Shown here: piece after piece, positions 11,643-23,576 of the stretch | Numbering within the stretch: the stretch's first letter is position 1 | Layout: the number at the start of each line of letters is the position of its first letter | Source of the DNA: Echinarachnius parma | Taxonomy: Eukaryota > Echinodermata > Echinoidea > Clypeasteroida > Echinarachniidae | DNA: 64,000 bases | Direction of reading: 5' to 3' | Assembly (NCBI GenBank): GCA_037951105.1 | Contig: JBAMJV010004014.1 | Span: 248,001 to 312,000 of the forward strand | Translations under genes and position numbers: made by a program | The notes under the pieces: generated by a model | Told to the model about the DNA's origin: nothing | The model's input: the letters and a program-made list of their open reading frames with translations, nothing else | Database searches by the model: none

Positions 11643-14600
11643 ATGGCTTGGATTAAACTCTCAGCCTTTATATTCCTGACTTCGGTATTGTGTGTTCAAG
11701 CTTCTGAATGGAAACTCGGCTTAAAGGCTGCAACTCCATCTACCAGTATACAGTTTAGTATTGCCAGTTATGCACCATCACATGTATATCACTTTACAAA
11801 AATCAGGAGATACTTCCATGGCCGTATACGATATTATAGCAATGGAACTTCAACTTTTCAGCTGGCACTTGTTATCTGTGGGGATGTCAGCTCGAACCCT
11901 GGCCCCACAACAACAACGCAATGTAGACACGAAACTAGAAAGCCGGTTGCATATGATAGAGCCGATTTCTTGGCACTAAATCCAGTGCATGGGCAATGGC
12001 AGAAGCTCAACATCACTTACGACAGCACTTCCATTCACACCTCCAACACCACGCAAGGTAATACAATACCCCGACTACCTGCACAAGACTTCAAGAGAGT
12101 CAAATCTTTGGGCATCCTACGCACACGACCAACTCATCGCGGTAGTAAGGGTGCCAAAAGAAGACTCAGACGACCATCGAGCACTCAGTCATCACTGACA
12201 GAGACACTATCAGTCTCGTCAGGCTCCTCACCATCAACCTCTACCTCTTCATCATCAAGTTATATATCTTCAAGCACAACAACAACGAATCACATCAAGT
12301 TCTGCATGCTGAATGCTCGATCATTACGCAACAAATCTACAGAATTTCAGGATTTCGTTGTAGATCATCACTTTGACATTGCTTGCATCTGCGAAACATG
12401 GTTATCCTCCAGCGACGACGCAGTGATAGCAGATCTTTGCCCCGACGGCTTCTCCTTCATGCACACGCCCAGAGCTTCTAGACGCGGAGGTGGTGTCGGC
12501 TTCCTCTACCGAAATGATCTTCGTGTTGACATCAAATCAACTAGCGAGTACGACAGCTTTGAAACTATGTCAGGCACAATCGGATCCATCAGCTCTAGCC
12601 TGGACATTATCGTCATCTACAGACCTCCTGGAAATCAAGTCTCATTCTCCAAGTTTCTCGATGAATTCTCACATATGCTTGATGAAAGAATCTACAGACC
12701 TGCACCTCTGGTAATCACCGGTGACCTCAACATCCACCTTGATGACCTTACTTCTCCAAACACAAGACGCTTTAATGACTTACTTGACAGTCATGGACTT
12801 CTACAAGTAGTTAGATCTCCTACACACAACAAGGGCCATATTCTGGATGTCTTCATCGTTCGAAGCTTTGAAGATCATGTGTACTCAGATATACAAGTTA
12901 TCGATGGTATATCTGACCACTCCGCTATCACTTGCAATCTGGAAGTCAACAAACCCAAGCGAAACGTTATAACAAAGACTTTTCGCAATATTAAAGGTAT
13001 CGACACGGATGCTTTCGCTAGTGATGTCTCAGATATCATCTTGCCATTACAGATAGACAGTGTCGATTGCGCAGTCAACCTCTACAACACTGAGCTTAAG
13101 ACACTACTTGACAAAACAGCACCGCCTAGGACGCGACAAGTCAACAATCGGCATAGTCCTTGGTACAGTCATACGATCACCATAGAAAAGCGCAAACGGC
13201 GACTTCTACAACGTCGATGGCGCTCCAACGGTAAACTTCATGTCGATTGGCAGTTGTACTGTACCCAGAGAAATGTAGTCAACAAACTGGTCACATCGGC
13301 AAAACGTGCACATTTCAGAGGCATCATCGAGGACTGTGGCGACGATTCCAAACGCCTCTTTGCTGTCGCTAACCGTCTTCTTCATCGAAAGCAGCCCTCT
13401 CCCTTCCCATCTCACACTAACGGTCGGTCAATGGCACAACTTTTTAGTCACTTTTTCAGGAATAAGATTTCCACTATATGCAGTAGCCTTTCTCCTGATG
13501 AGTCTGGCCATCAGGTGTCTCTGACAACAGCATCTCTAAACTCCTTCCGACCAACGTCATCAGAAGAAATTGAATCACTGATATGTAAACTTCCACCCAA
13601 GTCTTGCGAACTAGATCCCATCCCTACAAGCCTACTTAAAGAATGTTCTACAACATTCGCACCAATCATCGCCAGAATCATCAACCTTTGCATTGAACAA
13701 GCTTCAGTCCCTAAAGCGTTGAAACTAGCACACATCCATCCTCTCCTCAAGAAACCCTCACTCGATCCAGAATCTCTACAAAATTACAGACCTGTATCAC
13801 ACCTTTCGTATTTGTTTAAGCTACTAGAACGTGTCGTGTTTTCAAGACTCTCTGAATACCTCCTTGAAAACAATCTCTTTGACCAGCAACAATCTGCATA
13901 TCGTCCACACCACAGTGTCGAAACTCTTCTTCTCAATATCTCTAACTACATTTTGCAAGAAATGGACAATGGTAAAATTACTGCTCTAGTACTTCTTGAT
14001 TTATCTTCAGCATTTGATACTGTAAACCATAATATTTTGCTGAATACTCTCACATCTCTTGGTATAAAAGGTCAAGCTCATAAATGGTTCAAGTCATATT
14101 TGTCTGATCATCATCAGATTGTTTGTATTGATGATCATAAATCTGATTCCTCCTGTGTTACACGCGGAGTTCCGCAGGGTTCTGTTGGCGGCCCAACTCT
14201 ATTCTCATTGTATTTGATAGGATTGAAACACATACTAGGTAATCATTGTGTAAAATATCATTGTTATGCAGACGATATTCAATTGTATATTTCCTTTGAA
14301 CCAACCCAAATCGATGCCGTAAATGCAATTCAAAAGCTTGAAGCTTGTATTTTGGATGTACAAAATTGGATGAGTTTACATTCTTTGAAATTGAACAATG
14401 CAAAATCTGAGTTTATACTTTTTGGTTCCAAGGCACAATTACATAAGGTTAATGTAACATCAATGAATATGGGTAATATTGAAATTCCTTTGTCTAGTTC
14501 TTGCAGATATCTTGGAGTAATGTTTGACTGTAATATGACAATGTCAGTACAAATATCTAGTGTATGTAAATCTGTCCGGTACCAGCTACGTAATTTAGGA

Positions 14601-15114
14601 TTCATTCGTAAATATTTGACATGTTCCTCTACCCAGAAAATTGTCCATGCACTCATTTCCTCTCGTCTAGATTTTGGTAATGCCCTAGTTTATCAGTTGC
14701 CCCAGTCCCAACTTACAAAATTACAAAAACTACAAAATACAGCAGCCCGCATCGTCACACTCACAAAGAAATTCACTCACATCACCCCTGTACTACAAAA
14801 CACTTCATTGGCTACCAATCGATCAACGCGTTAAATTTAAGATTTTGTTGTTAGCATTTCACTGTATACATGGTTCTGCCCCTAGCTACAATACTTTTCT
14901 GATACAACCTTACAATCCTATACGACCCCTCCGATCCTCTCAATCTGGCTTACTTTCTATTCCACCAAGCAAAAAATCATGGGGGGACAGGGCTTTTGCA
15001 CATGCGGGTCCTTCACTCTGGAATGAGTTACCCCAGCACATTAGAAATATTGCGTCTTTAGAGTCTTTTAAGACATGTTTGAAATCACACCTCTTTCAAG
15101 TTGCATTTCATTAA
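11643..15114 (+). CDS. L2/CR1-type ORF: signal peptide, 2A-like peptide, APE endonuclease, RT (one frameshift)
   Basis: Residues 1-20 form a hydrophobic leader with a plausible signal-peptidase site (CVQA/S). Residues 80-88 read GDVSSNPGP, a 2A-like ribosome-skipping motif; the usual form is DxExNPGP, and here Ser replaces Glu. A Ser/Thr-rich linker runs to about 215. Endonuclease spans about 217-435, with CMLNARS, ETW (251), GDLNIH (360) and SDH (424). RT spans about 640-1000, with NYRPVSH (714), LLDLSSAFD (794), GVPQGS (842) and an intact YADD (875). One extra base near 14800 shifts the frame; 14845-15114 carries the usual C-terminal block GPSLWNELPQHIRN. Known: 2A in such elements separates the leader product from the enzyme. 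Inference: only one late lesion, so probably a recent copy. Confidence 0.9.
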
Positions 15115-15199
15115 TATCCAGTAGATTCAGTATGTGTTTATATGTTTATGTTCCATAATTATGTTCTTTGTTTTTGTTGTGTAAAGATGAGTTTACTGC

Positions 15200-15235
15200 G
15201 CCCTGAGCACCTTGAAAAAGGTGGAATTGGCGCAT
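15200..15235 (+). other. L2-type 3'-terminal hairpin
   Basis: GCGCCCTGAGCACCTTG...AAGGTGGAATTGGCGC: the outer GCGCC/GGCGC and inner CACCTT/AAGGTG blocks can pair. This matches the conserved 3' end of L2-like elements, which their RT recognises. Related GCGC-bearing tails occur in the SINE-like units at 30-41 kb and at 58741-58800. Confidence 0.7.
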
Positions 15236-15738
15236 TACAAGACCGCTTTATTATTATTAATACAAAAAATGATAATATGGTTAAAGAAATTTTGATGCTT
15301 TTAACCCACTTAAAGTATACAAATTGTAATGTTGCTTTTGAATGGATTCCTGCCCACTGCGGCATCCAAGGAAATGAGATGGCAGATAAGTGCGCAAAAT
15401 CTGGTATTAATGGCCCTATAAAGATATTTAGTACGAAAACTTTGGAAGAAGCAAAACATGAATTGAGTAATAATATGCTCAAAGTGTGGCAGGAGAAATG
15501 GTCAACATCACATGCATTGTTGAAACATGTATTACCTCGTCTTCCCACTAAATTTAGAACTTCCCTTCCTAGGAAGGAAGAGAAAATAATAAGACGTTTA
15601 CGATTAGGAGTAATAGGTTTGAATTATGACTCGTATAGACTGACTGGGCTTTCATGAGAATGGTTTTTATGAGAGATGTCAGGTAATAGAAACTGTACAT
15701 CATTTGTTAGTAGTATGCCCACAATATATGATAGAAAG
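15236..15738 (+). pseudogene. I-clade ORF2, RNase H C-terminal part and cysteine-rich tail
   Basis: Reads ALQDRFIIINTKNDNMVK, then the RNase H block FEWIPAHCGIQGNEMADK with the conserved His and last Asp, then KIIRRLRLGVIGLNYDSY. A frame change near 15652 leads to ERCQVIETVHHLLVVCPQY, the His/Cys-rich finger common after RNase H. The N-terminal half of RNase H (first catalytic Asp and Glu) is absent. The frame passes into the left copy of ATAGAAAG at 15731 and resumes in phase after 16561. Confidence 0.85.
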
Positions 15739-16561
15739 GGTTACAGTCCGTTATTCCGAAGGTTCGTTATTCCGAAGGTTCAGTTATTCCGAAGGTTCGT
15801 TATTCCGAAGGTTCGTTATTCCGAAGGTTCATTATTCCGAAGGTTCGTTATTCCGAAGGTTCGTTATTCCGAAGGTTCGTTATTCCGAAGGTTCGTTATT
15901 CCGAAAGTTCGTTGATCCGAAAATAAAATCGGGTTCGTTATTCCGAAGGTTCGTTATTCCGAAGGTTCGTTATTCCGAAGGTTCGTTGATCCGAAAATAA
16001 AATCGGGTTCGTTATTCCGAAAATTAAATCGGGCTTGTTATAATACTATAGTTTGTGTTTTGTTTATTTAATTTACAGCCTGCATTAAGCATACCCCTAC
16101 CCCTTTCCCTCCCTTGGCCAGACAAATCAAACATTTAAGTTTATTTTATCTCTTTATATGAAATTATAGCATTATAACAAACCCAAATTCATTTTCGGAT
16201 TAACGAACCCGATTTCATTTTAGGAATAGCGAACCTTCGGAATAACGAACCCTCGGAATAACGGACCTTCGGAATAACGAACCTTCGGAATAACGAACCC
16301 GATTTCATTTTAGGAATAGCGAACCTTCGGAATAACGAACCTTCGGAATAACGAACCTTCGGAATAACGAACCTTCGGATTAACGAACCTTCGGAATAAC
16401 GAACCTTCGGAATAATGCAACAAATGTTCGGATTAACGAACCCTATTTCATTTTCGGATTAACGAACACTCAGGTATAGGAAATTTGCGTGTTCGGAATA
16501 ACGAACCTTTGGAATAACGAACCTTCGGAATAACGAACCTTCGGAATAACGAACCGCACCC
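15739..16561. mobile_element. 823-bp element built of TTCGTTATTCCGAAGG repeats, 8-bp target duplication
   Basis: Flanked by ATAGAAAG on both sides (15731-15738 and 16562-16569). The left half repeats GGTTCGTTATTCCGAA about 15 times and the right half repeats the complement about as often, with variants (TTGATCCGAAAATAAAATCGG) placed symmetrically. The whole is therefore one large palindrome with a short AT-rich centre (about 16030-16190). The ends are GGTTACAGTCCGTTATTCC and, inverted, GGGTGCGGTTCGTTATTCC. No coding capacity. An 8-bp duplication fits hAT- or P-like chemistry; the superfamily is not certain. Confidence 0.85.
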
Positions 16562-16702
16562 ATAGAAAGAGCCATGCTCATAATTGAAACGGGTATAAAT
16601 GAAGGAGAAGAGATAATGGAATTGTTACAAAGTGGTGATATTACTACCCAAAGAGCACTTGTTCGTTTTGTAACCAGAACGGCTCGTTTTGTAGGCTTTT
16701 GA
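16562..16702 (+). pseudogene. I-clade ORF2, last C-terminal segment
   Basis: In phase with 15738 once one 8-bp copy is ignored: ERAMLIIETGINEGEEIM, then GDITTQRALVRFVTRTARFVG and the stop TGA at 16700-16702. The tail is a short helical segment after the cysteine finger. No lesion is seen within it. Confidence 0.8.
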
Positions 16703-17388
16703 ATAAATTATGTTATGTATATGGATCATAAATAGTAGGAGTGAGTATTGTAAAGTTTTGATGGACTTGTCGCTATAATTTAATTAATCTAATGATACAG
16801 TGTTGAGTGTTGTATTTAATGTTTTTGTATGTTAATGTTGATGCCAAGCTACACATCAGTGGCGGGAGTCCCAATGTGAGAGCAGTGATCATAAATAGTA
16901 GGAGTAAGTATTGTAAAGTTTTGTTTGACTATGTCTTGTCGCTATAATTGAATTAATCTAATGATACAACGTTGAGTTTTGTATATTAATGTTAATAGCC
17001 ATTTTGTTGATGCAAAAATATACACATCTGTGGCGGGAGTCCCTATGTGAGAATAGCATCGAAATGAGTAGGCATGAATATTGTTGTATAATTTAGTTAA
17101 TATCATAAAATATTGTCGAGTATGTATATATGTTGATGCCAAGCTACACATCAGTGGAGGGAGTCCCAATGTGAGAGCAGGGATCATAAATAGTAGGAGT
17201 GAGCATTGTAAAGTTTTGTTTGACTATGTCTTGTCGCTATAATATAATTAATCTAATGATACAGTGTTGAGTTTTGTATATTAATGTTAATAACCATTTT
17301 GTTATCAATGCAAAAATACACATCTGTGGCGGGAGTCCCTATGTGAGAATAGCATCGAAATGATATCGAGTAGGCGTGAATATTGTAT
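16703..17388 (+). repeat. I-clade 3' UTR: tandem repeats with a GGCGGGAGTCCC hairpin
   Basis: Two alternating sub-repeats give a 295-bp period (compare 16836 with 17131). Each carries a conserved core, CACATC(A/T)GTGGCGGGAGTCCC(A/T)ATGTGAGA, at about 16852, 17030, 17147 and 17322. CACAT/ATGTG and GGG/CCC can pair. Further copies lie at about 25797 and 26163, beyond the TA-flanked insertions. Inference: this is the 3' structure used by the element's RT, amplified in tandem. Confidence 0.7.
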
Positions 17389-17390
17389 TA

Positions 17391-17786
17391 TAGGTTTTCC
17401 CGCTCAATTTGACACTTTTTTCAATCGAATTCATTAAGGGTCATTCAAATGCACGCATTACCGCGTAATCGTTGGTATCGGTCTTCCAAATTCCGAATAA
17501 GTGCAAGCGAATTCATGCATACGCATAAGCTTTCGTGGATAGACACAGAAGTTTATTTATGGGCACTCGAATTCGCGAATGTGCAGCCAACTGTCAACTG
17601 CTCTTTCGCGAATTCGAATGTCCATTGATGAAAAGGATATGATCTTTGTGCAAATTCACTTGCTCCTACGTGATTTTGAACGACTATTTACGAATTCGAA
17701 TGATGCTTTGGTACGGCGATCACAAATTGCGCGAATTCGTTTGCTCAATTGGATTGACACAATCACGAAATTGAGCGGGAAACCTA
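17391..17786. mobile_element. TA-flanked MITE with TAGGTTTTCCCGC ends
   Basis: The left end TAGGTTTTCCCGCTCAATTT and the right end AAATTGAGCGGGAAACCTA are inverted and flanked by TA (17389-17390 and 17787-17788). The interior is partly palindromic, rich in CGAATTC and CAAATTCG words. Non-coding. It is inserted in the I-clade 3' UTR. The same outer TIR word occurs on two further elements below. Confidence 0.8.
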
Positions 17787-18117
17787 TATTTTTGTTTGTC
17801 GTGTCGCTACATGTTTATTGTATAATTTAGTTAATATAGGTTTTCCCGGCCAAATTCGTCAAAATAGCAGGCATATTCATTATATGCCATTCAAGTTCGC
17901 GTGATTTTTGTAAACCTGCTGTTTACACTGTTCAATTTTAAACTCCAGAACATTCATCTTCGTCAAATTGCCTTCAGTTTACAACGACATCGTATTCAAA
18001 TTGGTCAGAATGTCAAACAATTTGGCAATACACATCCGTCATTCAAATTCGTGCCAGTTTGCTTGACCTTAGATTTCGGACCGATTTGGGTTTTCTATTT
18101 CGTTTTCAGGCGTGCTT

Positions 18118-21100
18118 CTTTCAATTTTTCAATTTCAATTTATTCTTGCTTCCAACAAAACATTACAAATGAATAATGATAATTTGCACAAAATAGTGAT
18201 ATACATAATATTGGAAACAGGGGAAGAGGGGTCCACTAAAAAGCAATGCTTGTACAATTGTGGAACCCGCAAATAATAGTTAGGTATATTGTACATTTAA
18301 ATTAACACATTCTAGACTACAACAACATAAACAAATATATAGAGGAAAAGGGGGGAAAAGGGGATGCCAACAGAGACCAACATGGGACAAGAGAGAACTT
18401 TACATGACACAAATAGGAGAAGACGCAAACAATACAAACAATGAGACACTGCCAAAAGGAAGTGAGAGATCGGAGGTACAAATGTATGTAAAAGATAAGC
18501 TGCAAGTGGGGTTCAAGTGAAAATAAGGAAAAAGACTTGCGAATAATAGAATGGAACAATGCATGAGAAGGCACAATATATAATATCAGATTACATTTTG
18601 AGTCCACGAATAAAGAATGACCTTGTTTAAGGATGACGTAAGCACAAAATAAGAGTAAATAGGAGATATAATTCAATGATGTTTATAAGATTGTAATAAA
18701 AATAATTTTAATTTTTTCTTAAAGATATTAATCGATGGAGCATTTTGTATTTCATTACTTAAAGAATTCCATAATTTAGGACCTTCATATATAAATGTAT
18801 TTTGAGCAAGTAGGGTCCGAAAGAGAGGTAAATGAAATTCTTCAGAATGTCTAGTTGGATAATTATGAACTGAACTATTTTTAAAAAACATTTCTTGAAA
18901 AACAGATGGTAGCATGTTATTATTATAATTATACATAAATTGACCAAGTTGAAATAAAAAATAGGTCTTTTACCTTAAGTATCTTATTTTCAAAAAATAA
19001 AGAGTCAGTATGGGAGCGAAAAGGGGAATTAAAAATAATACGAATAACCTTCTTTTGTAATAACAACACTTTATCTAATAAAGTTTCATGTGTGTTTCCC
19101 CAAACTAAAAGACCATAGTTTAAGTATGGGAGTATCAAAGAACTATAAAGCATAATTAGTGAAGTAAAAGGAAGACATGTTTTTACTTTATAAATAATAC
19201 CAATATTACGAGAAATAGTTTTACAAATATTATCAATATGATGTTTCCAAGAAAGGTTACTATCAACCGTTACACCCAGAAATTTAATGAATGAAACACG
19301 CTCCAATGGGGTGTTTTCAAAAACTATGTTAGCCGGTAACGAAGAATCTATAGATTTACTAAACAACATATATTTCGTTTTCTGGAGATTCAATGATAAT
19401 TTGTTCGCTCTAATCCATGATAAAATATGACTCAATTCAATATTAATAATTTCAACTAATCTATGAGAATCCGCATGAGAAAAAAACAAATTTGTATCAA
19501 CAAAAAGTACGAATGACAAAATTTCGGACGATCGACAGAAGTCATTAATATATAAAATAAATAAAAGTGGGCCTAATATACTACCTTGTGGAACACCACA
19601 ATTTATATTACGGGGAGCTGAAGAGTTATCATTTAAAAATACATACTGCCTTCTGTCTGAAAGATAGCTCCTGAACCACTCCAAGGCCAACCCACGTATA
19701 CCATAATGTGAAAGTTTATAAAGTAAAATATCGTGGTTAATCGTGTCGAAGGCCTGGGAGAAGTCCAGGAAAATGCCTTATTTTCTTATGAGACGATTTG
19801 TCGATTGCATGAGCTACCTTCTCAATAAAGTACAATAATGCGTGTACAGTATTGTGTTTTTCCTTAAAACCAAATTGGAGACTAGAACAAATATTGTTAT
19901 TTTTTTAAAAGGATACTGTACGAAAATATATTATCTTTTCTAAAATTTTTGAAAAAGAGAATAATAGGGAAATCGGTCGATAATTATTTACATCTAATTT
20001 ATCGCCCTTTTTAAACAAAGGAATTACTTTGGCAATTTTCATAGAATTTGGTACCTGGCCATATAATAAAGACAAGTTAAAAATATGAACGAGAGAATCC
20101 ACAACAGAAGGTATAATGCCCTTTAAAATAAAATTGTTAATTTCATCATGGCCAGAACTTTTCTTAGAATCAAATTTCGAAACAATATCTAAAATTTCAT
20201 ATCTGTGAATAGGAACAAAAAATATAGAGTTTGAATTGGGCTGGCCCAAAAAATCAGCAAAATGCTTATTTGATGCGGGAATATTAACAGCAAGATTTTC
20301 ACCAATCGAAGAAAATTAATTATTTAAAATATTTACTATATCCCTAGGATCCTCAACAATCTCATCATTAAACTTAATTTTTGTTATGTCAGATTTATAA
20401 TTAGTAACATTCATTGCCTGTTTAATCATTTTCCAAGTATTTTTCATATCATGTTTATACAAAGCCAACATATTTTCAAAATACCCTTTCTTTTCCAAAC
20501 GAATAATCTTAGTCAAAATATTTTTATAAGATGTATATTTAATTTTTAACCTTTCTGTGCCATCTAATTTATATTTATAAAAAAAATTATTTTTCCCATT
20601 TATCGAACGTAATATCGATTTAGTGATCCAAGGAAGCCTTGGTGTTTTTTTATAATCATTAAGTTTAACTCTTTGTTTAGGAATACAAGTATCTAATTGA
20701 TCATTCAAAATATCACAACAAGTATCGTAAGAAGAATTTACTTCATCTACACCATAAACAGGAGACCAATCTACATGTTCAAGACTAGAAGCAAGACTAG
20801 CTAATTTTTCATTATTGACTTTTCGTCTAAATAAACGTGGGTCATTATTATTAATTGATTGAGATAAAGTATAATGTGTCACAATAGGATAATGGTCAGT
20901 TATGTCTGAAAGAACAATATAAGAGTCAGGGTGGGGGATGACATTTGAAAATATGTTATCTATTAAGGAGGAAGAGGAGTTTGTCACACGAGTGGGCTTA
21001 GAAATAAGAGTTAAACAAGATGCAGAGAGGAGGGTCTCGAGAAATTCTTGGGACACATTATGTTCATAATTTAATAAATTTATATTAAAGTCCCCCATTA

Positions 21101-22195
21101 AAAAAACATCCTTATTTATAAACACTGGACTTCGCAATAAGTCGGAAAATTGCTTCAAAAATTCTCTAGGGTTACAATTAGGGGGTCGATAAGTAACTCC
21201 GACTATAATATTTTTACCTCCAGGATTCATAATTCCAATAAAAGAAGTCTCAAGAACATTATTAATTATTGATATATTATCATGCAAAAAATAAATCAAA
21301 GATTTAAGCACATATAAGGCGACGCCACCGCCGACTCTCCCTTGCCTATTTTTAAAAACAAAATCATATTCATCAATTAGAAAGGGTAAGTTAGAATCAT
21401 GGGATAACCAAGTTTCAGTTAGTCCAATTAAAGAAAGCTGTTTATTGGAAGGGTTATCTAAAAATGATTGCAATTCATCAAAATGTTTATTCAAACTTCG
21501 TATATTTAAGTGCAATAAAGAGAATGTATCATTATTAAAATCTTTAATAATATTATAAAACTGTGTATTTGTTATATACTTTGTAAAAGAATATTGTGCT
21601 GAATCATCGTGATCTAAATTCAAGTTCAACTCTTCAGAAGATGAGTTTATATTTTCAATAACAGTTTCATCAAAGGTTCCTGTATGATTAACAAAAAATT
21701 GATTGTTAGCTTGAATGGGTCTTAATACATCAAAAAGGTCATCGTCGCTCACAGACTCAAAAGGTAAGTGGTGATCTAAATTAGCCATCATAACTGTACA
21801 AAAACAAAATCTGAGTAACCAAAACCAAATAGCATCATAATCAATATACAGTTCACAGCGCTTGAACAATGACTTAAAAGAAAAGAAGAAAACATCGGTG
21901 CAGACATAGAGCTCAAGAAAGGATAATGAAGACCACCACTTGCAGTTGGTAAGAAGGGAGACACAAACACACGAATACAAAATAGACATGAACACACATT
22001 GAGACACTGTTGGCATAACAAACGAGCGAGAGGAAACAATATAATGACAGTGCAGTATGCTAATAGCGAGGCACCCATTGGAAGATATATAATTGTTGAA
22101 CGAAAATCGTTGCTAAAAAGATGAAATATTGCGCGAAAATACAAAATCAAATTGTAAATAAGTTAAGTATAATGGCAAAATAACATAATACTAAT
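18118..22195 (-). mobile_element. CR1-type non-LTR retrotransposon, decayed, minus strand
   Basis: On the minus strand it runs from about 22195 (5') to about 18118 (3'). The 3' end has a short ATTGAA-type repeat tail on the minus strand (about 18118-18145). One ORF2-like protein with endonuclease, RT and C-terminal block can be followed through several frames. The 5' end is uncertain; the piece next to it at 22197 is a different element in opposite orientation. Confidence 0.8.
18673..21788 (-). pseudogene. CR1-type ORF2: APE endonuclease and RT, several lesions
   Basis: The start is taken at ATG 21788 (MANLDHHLPFESVSDDDLFD). The endonuclease is open: LHLNIRSLNKHFDEL, LTETWLSHD, GGVALYV, TYRPPN, MGDFNINLL, LIDNIFSN and ITDHYPIV. 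A stop at about 20316 and frame changes follow. RT resumes with NNYRPISLLFSFSKILEKI (about 19980), then a damaged stretch, then [20 protein letters not shown] (about 19590). The catalytic box reads FVDTNLF near 19495 instead of FADDTNLF: three bases are missing, removing one of the paired Asp residues. The C-terminal block FHLPLFRTLLAQNTFIYEGPK ends at about 18673. Inactive. Confidence 0.85.
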
Positions 22196-22196
22196 A

Positions 22197-22927
22197 ATAA
22201 CCAAGTTCATAATTATTCTACACGACTCGCGCAAGCATATAATTTACCTCTTGTTAGAACGCAATTCGCCCTGACGACATTGGTGTCCACTGGACCTAGG
22301 TTTTGGAACTCCCTTGAACCAAGAATAGCGCAATCGGTCAGTACTTATGTTTTTAAGCGCAAACTGAAGTTTCTTTTTTTGAGTCGATATTGCCTAGATT
22401 TATAGGGTTTTTTTAGTCATTATATATACAATGTAGGAAAATTATTTGCTTATATATATAGGTCTGCTTACTTCTAATTCTACTCCTGTTTCTCAAATCA
22501 TCTGTCTGTCTTGTTTTGTTCTGTCTGTGTTTCAGTCTGTATTGCCCCTCTCTCTCTCCCACTACCTTGTATTTTGTCCTGTTACTCGTAGTATTTTCCT
22601 GCTTTTCCTGTAAATAGTCATTATTTAGTAGTCAGTAGATTTTATCGCACTTATTTATGTTTATATCTTTTTCAGTTCATTAGTTAGTTTAGTTTGTAAG
22701 CATTTTAATGCATGTAGTACTTTTATTTGATGTGTTTGTCTATCTGGACATACCCATACGATACACACGAGGGACCTTAATTCCACAAGCTCTGCTTTCA
22801 ACCAAGGTCACCTCATCTTTCTATTGTAACGCCATATTTCTTTTTGTTAATTTGCTATGTTCATGACATATTTGTAATGTGTGTTATATAAGAAAGATAA
22901 ATAAATAAACTTGAAACTTGAAACTTA
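22197..22927 (+). pseudogene. 5'-truncated CR1-type element, C-terminal block and 3' UTR
   Basis: On the + strand, 22203-22400 reads HNYSTRLAQAYNLPLVR, then STGPRFWNSLEPRIAQS and FKRKLKFLFLSRY and a stop. This is the conserved C-terminal block after RT in CR1/jockey-like proteins (GP-FWN-LP). About 500 bp of UTR follow, ending in AATAAATAAACTTGAAACTTG, a short ACTTGAA repeat tail at about 22903-22927. Everything upstream of the block is missing, as expected for incomplete reverse transcription. Confidence 0.75.
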
Positions 22928-22974
22928 ATTCAAAACCAAACGAATATATCGTAACTATAATAAAGAGTATACTA

Positions 22975-23304
22975 TAGGTTTTCCCATTCATTTTAACACT
23001 TTTGTCATTCAATTTCATTAATTCGTCATTCAAATTCGTCCCGAGGAACCACCAGAGCGGAAATCCGTCAATCAATTTAACACAATCACCACACAATTTA
23101 GTCATTAGGCACACATTTTCGTCAATTGCAAATCAAATTCGTCGGTCACAGTTGCTGAACACATAAAAGCGAAAGCAATTTCGTCAATTGGCAACCAATT
23201 TCGTCAAAACTCCATTCAAATTCGTCCTATGTATTTAGGAGGTAATTTTCTGTTATAAATTGTCTTGATGTAATTGTTAAATTGTAACATTAATTATATA
23301 GGGG

Positions 23305-23361
<57 letters not shown>

Positions 23362-23539
23362 GTTTAAAACATATCTTCATTCAATTATAAATTTTTGTAT
23401 AGAAATATATGTAATGTTGTTATGTTTTGTTTTATATATTTTGTAAGAGATTTGAAGTAAATCAAACTGGACTTTTTATTTATTTTGTTTCATCTTGATT
23501 TGGAAATAAAACAAACAAACAAACACACATCACACATCA

Positions 23540-23576
<37 letters not shown>

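Larger units (their letters stand above)
11290..15235 (+). mobile_element. L2/CR1-type non-LTR retrotransposon, nearly intact
   Basis: A 5' UTR of about 350 bp leads into a 1063-codon ORF with signal peptide, 2A-like peptide, endonuclease and RT. A one-base frameshift, the C-terminal domain and a short 3' UTR follow. The 3' end is a GCGCC...GGCGC hairpin (15200-15235), typical of L2-like tails. It separates RT from RNase H of the older I-clade element, so it is younger. I did not find a clear target duplication. Confidence 0.85.

Noticed and set aside
13206..14656. Minus-strand frames inside the L2/CR1-type ORF
   Set aside because: Shadows of the real + strand gene, without domains.
15704..16000. 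Arg/Phe/Ser/Glu-rich frames (LFRRFVIPKVRYSEGS)
   Set aside because: By-product of the TTCGTTATTCCGAAGG repeats.
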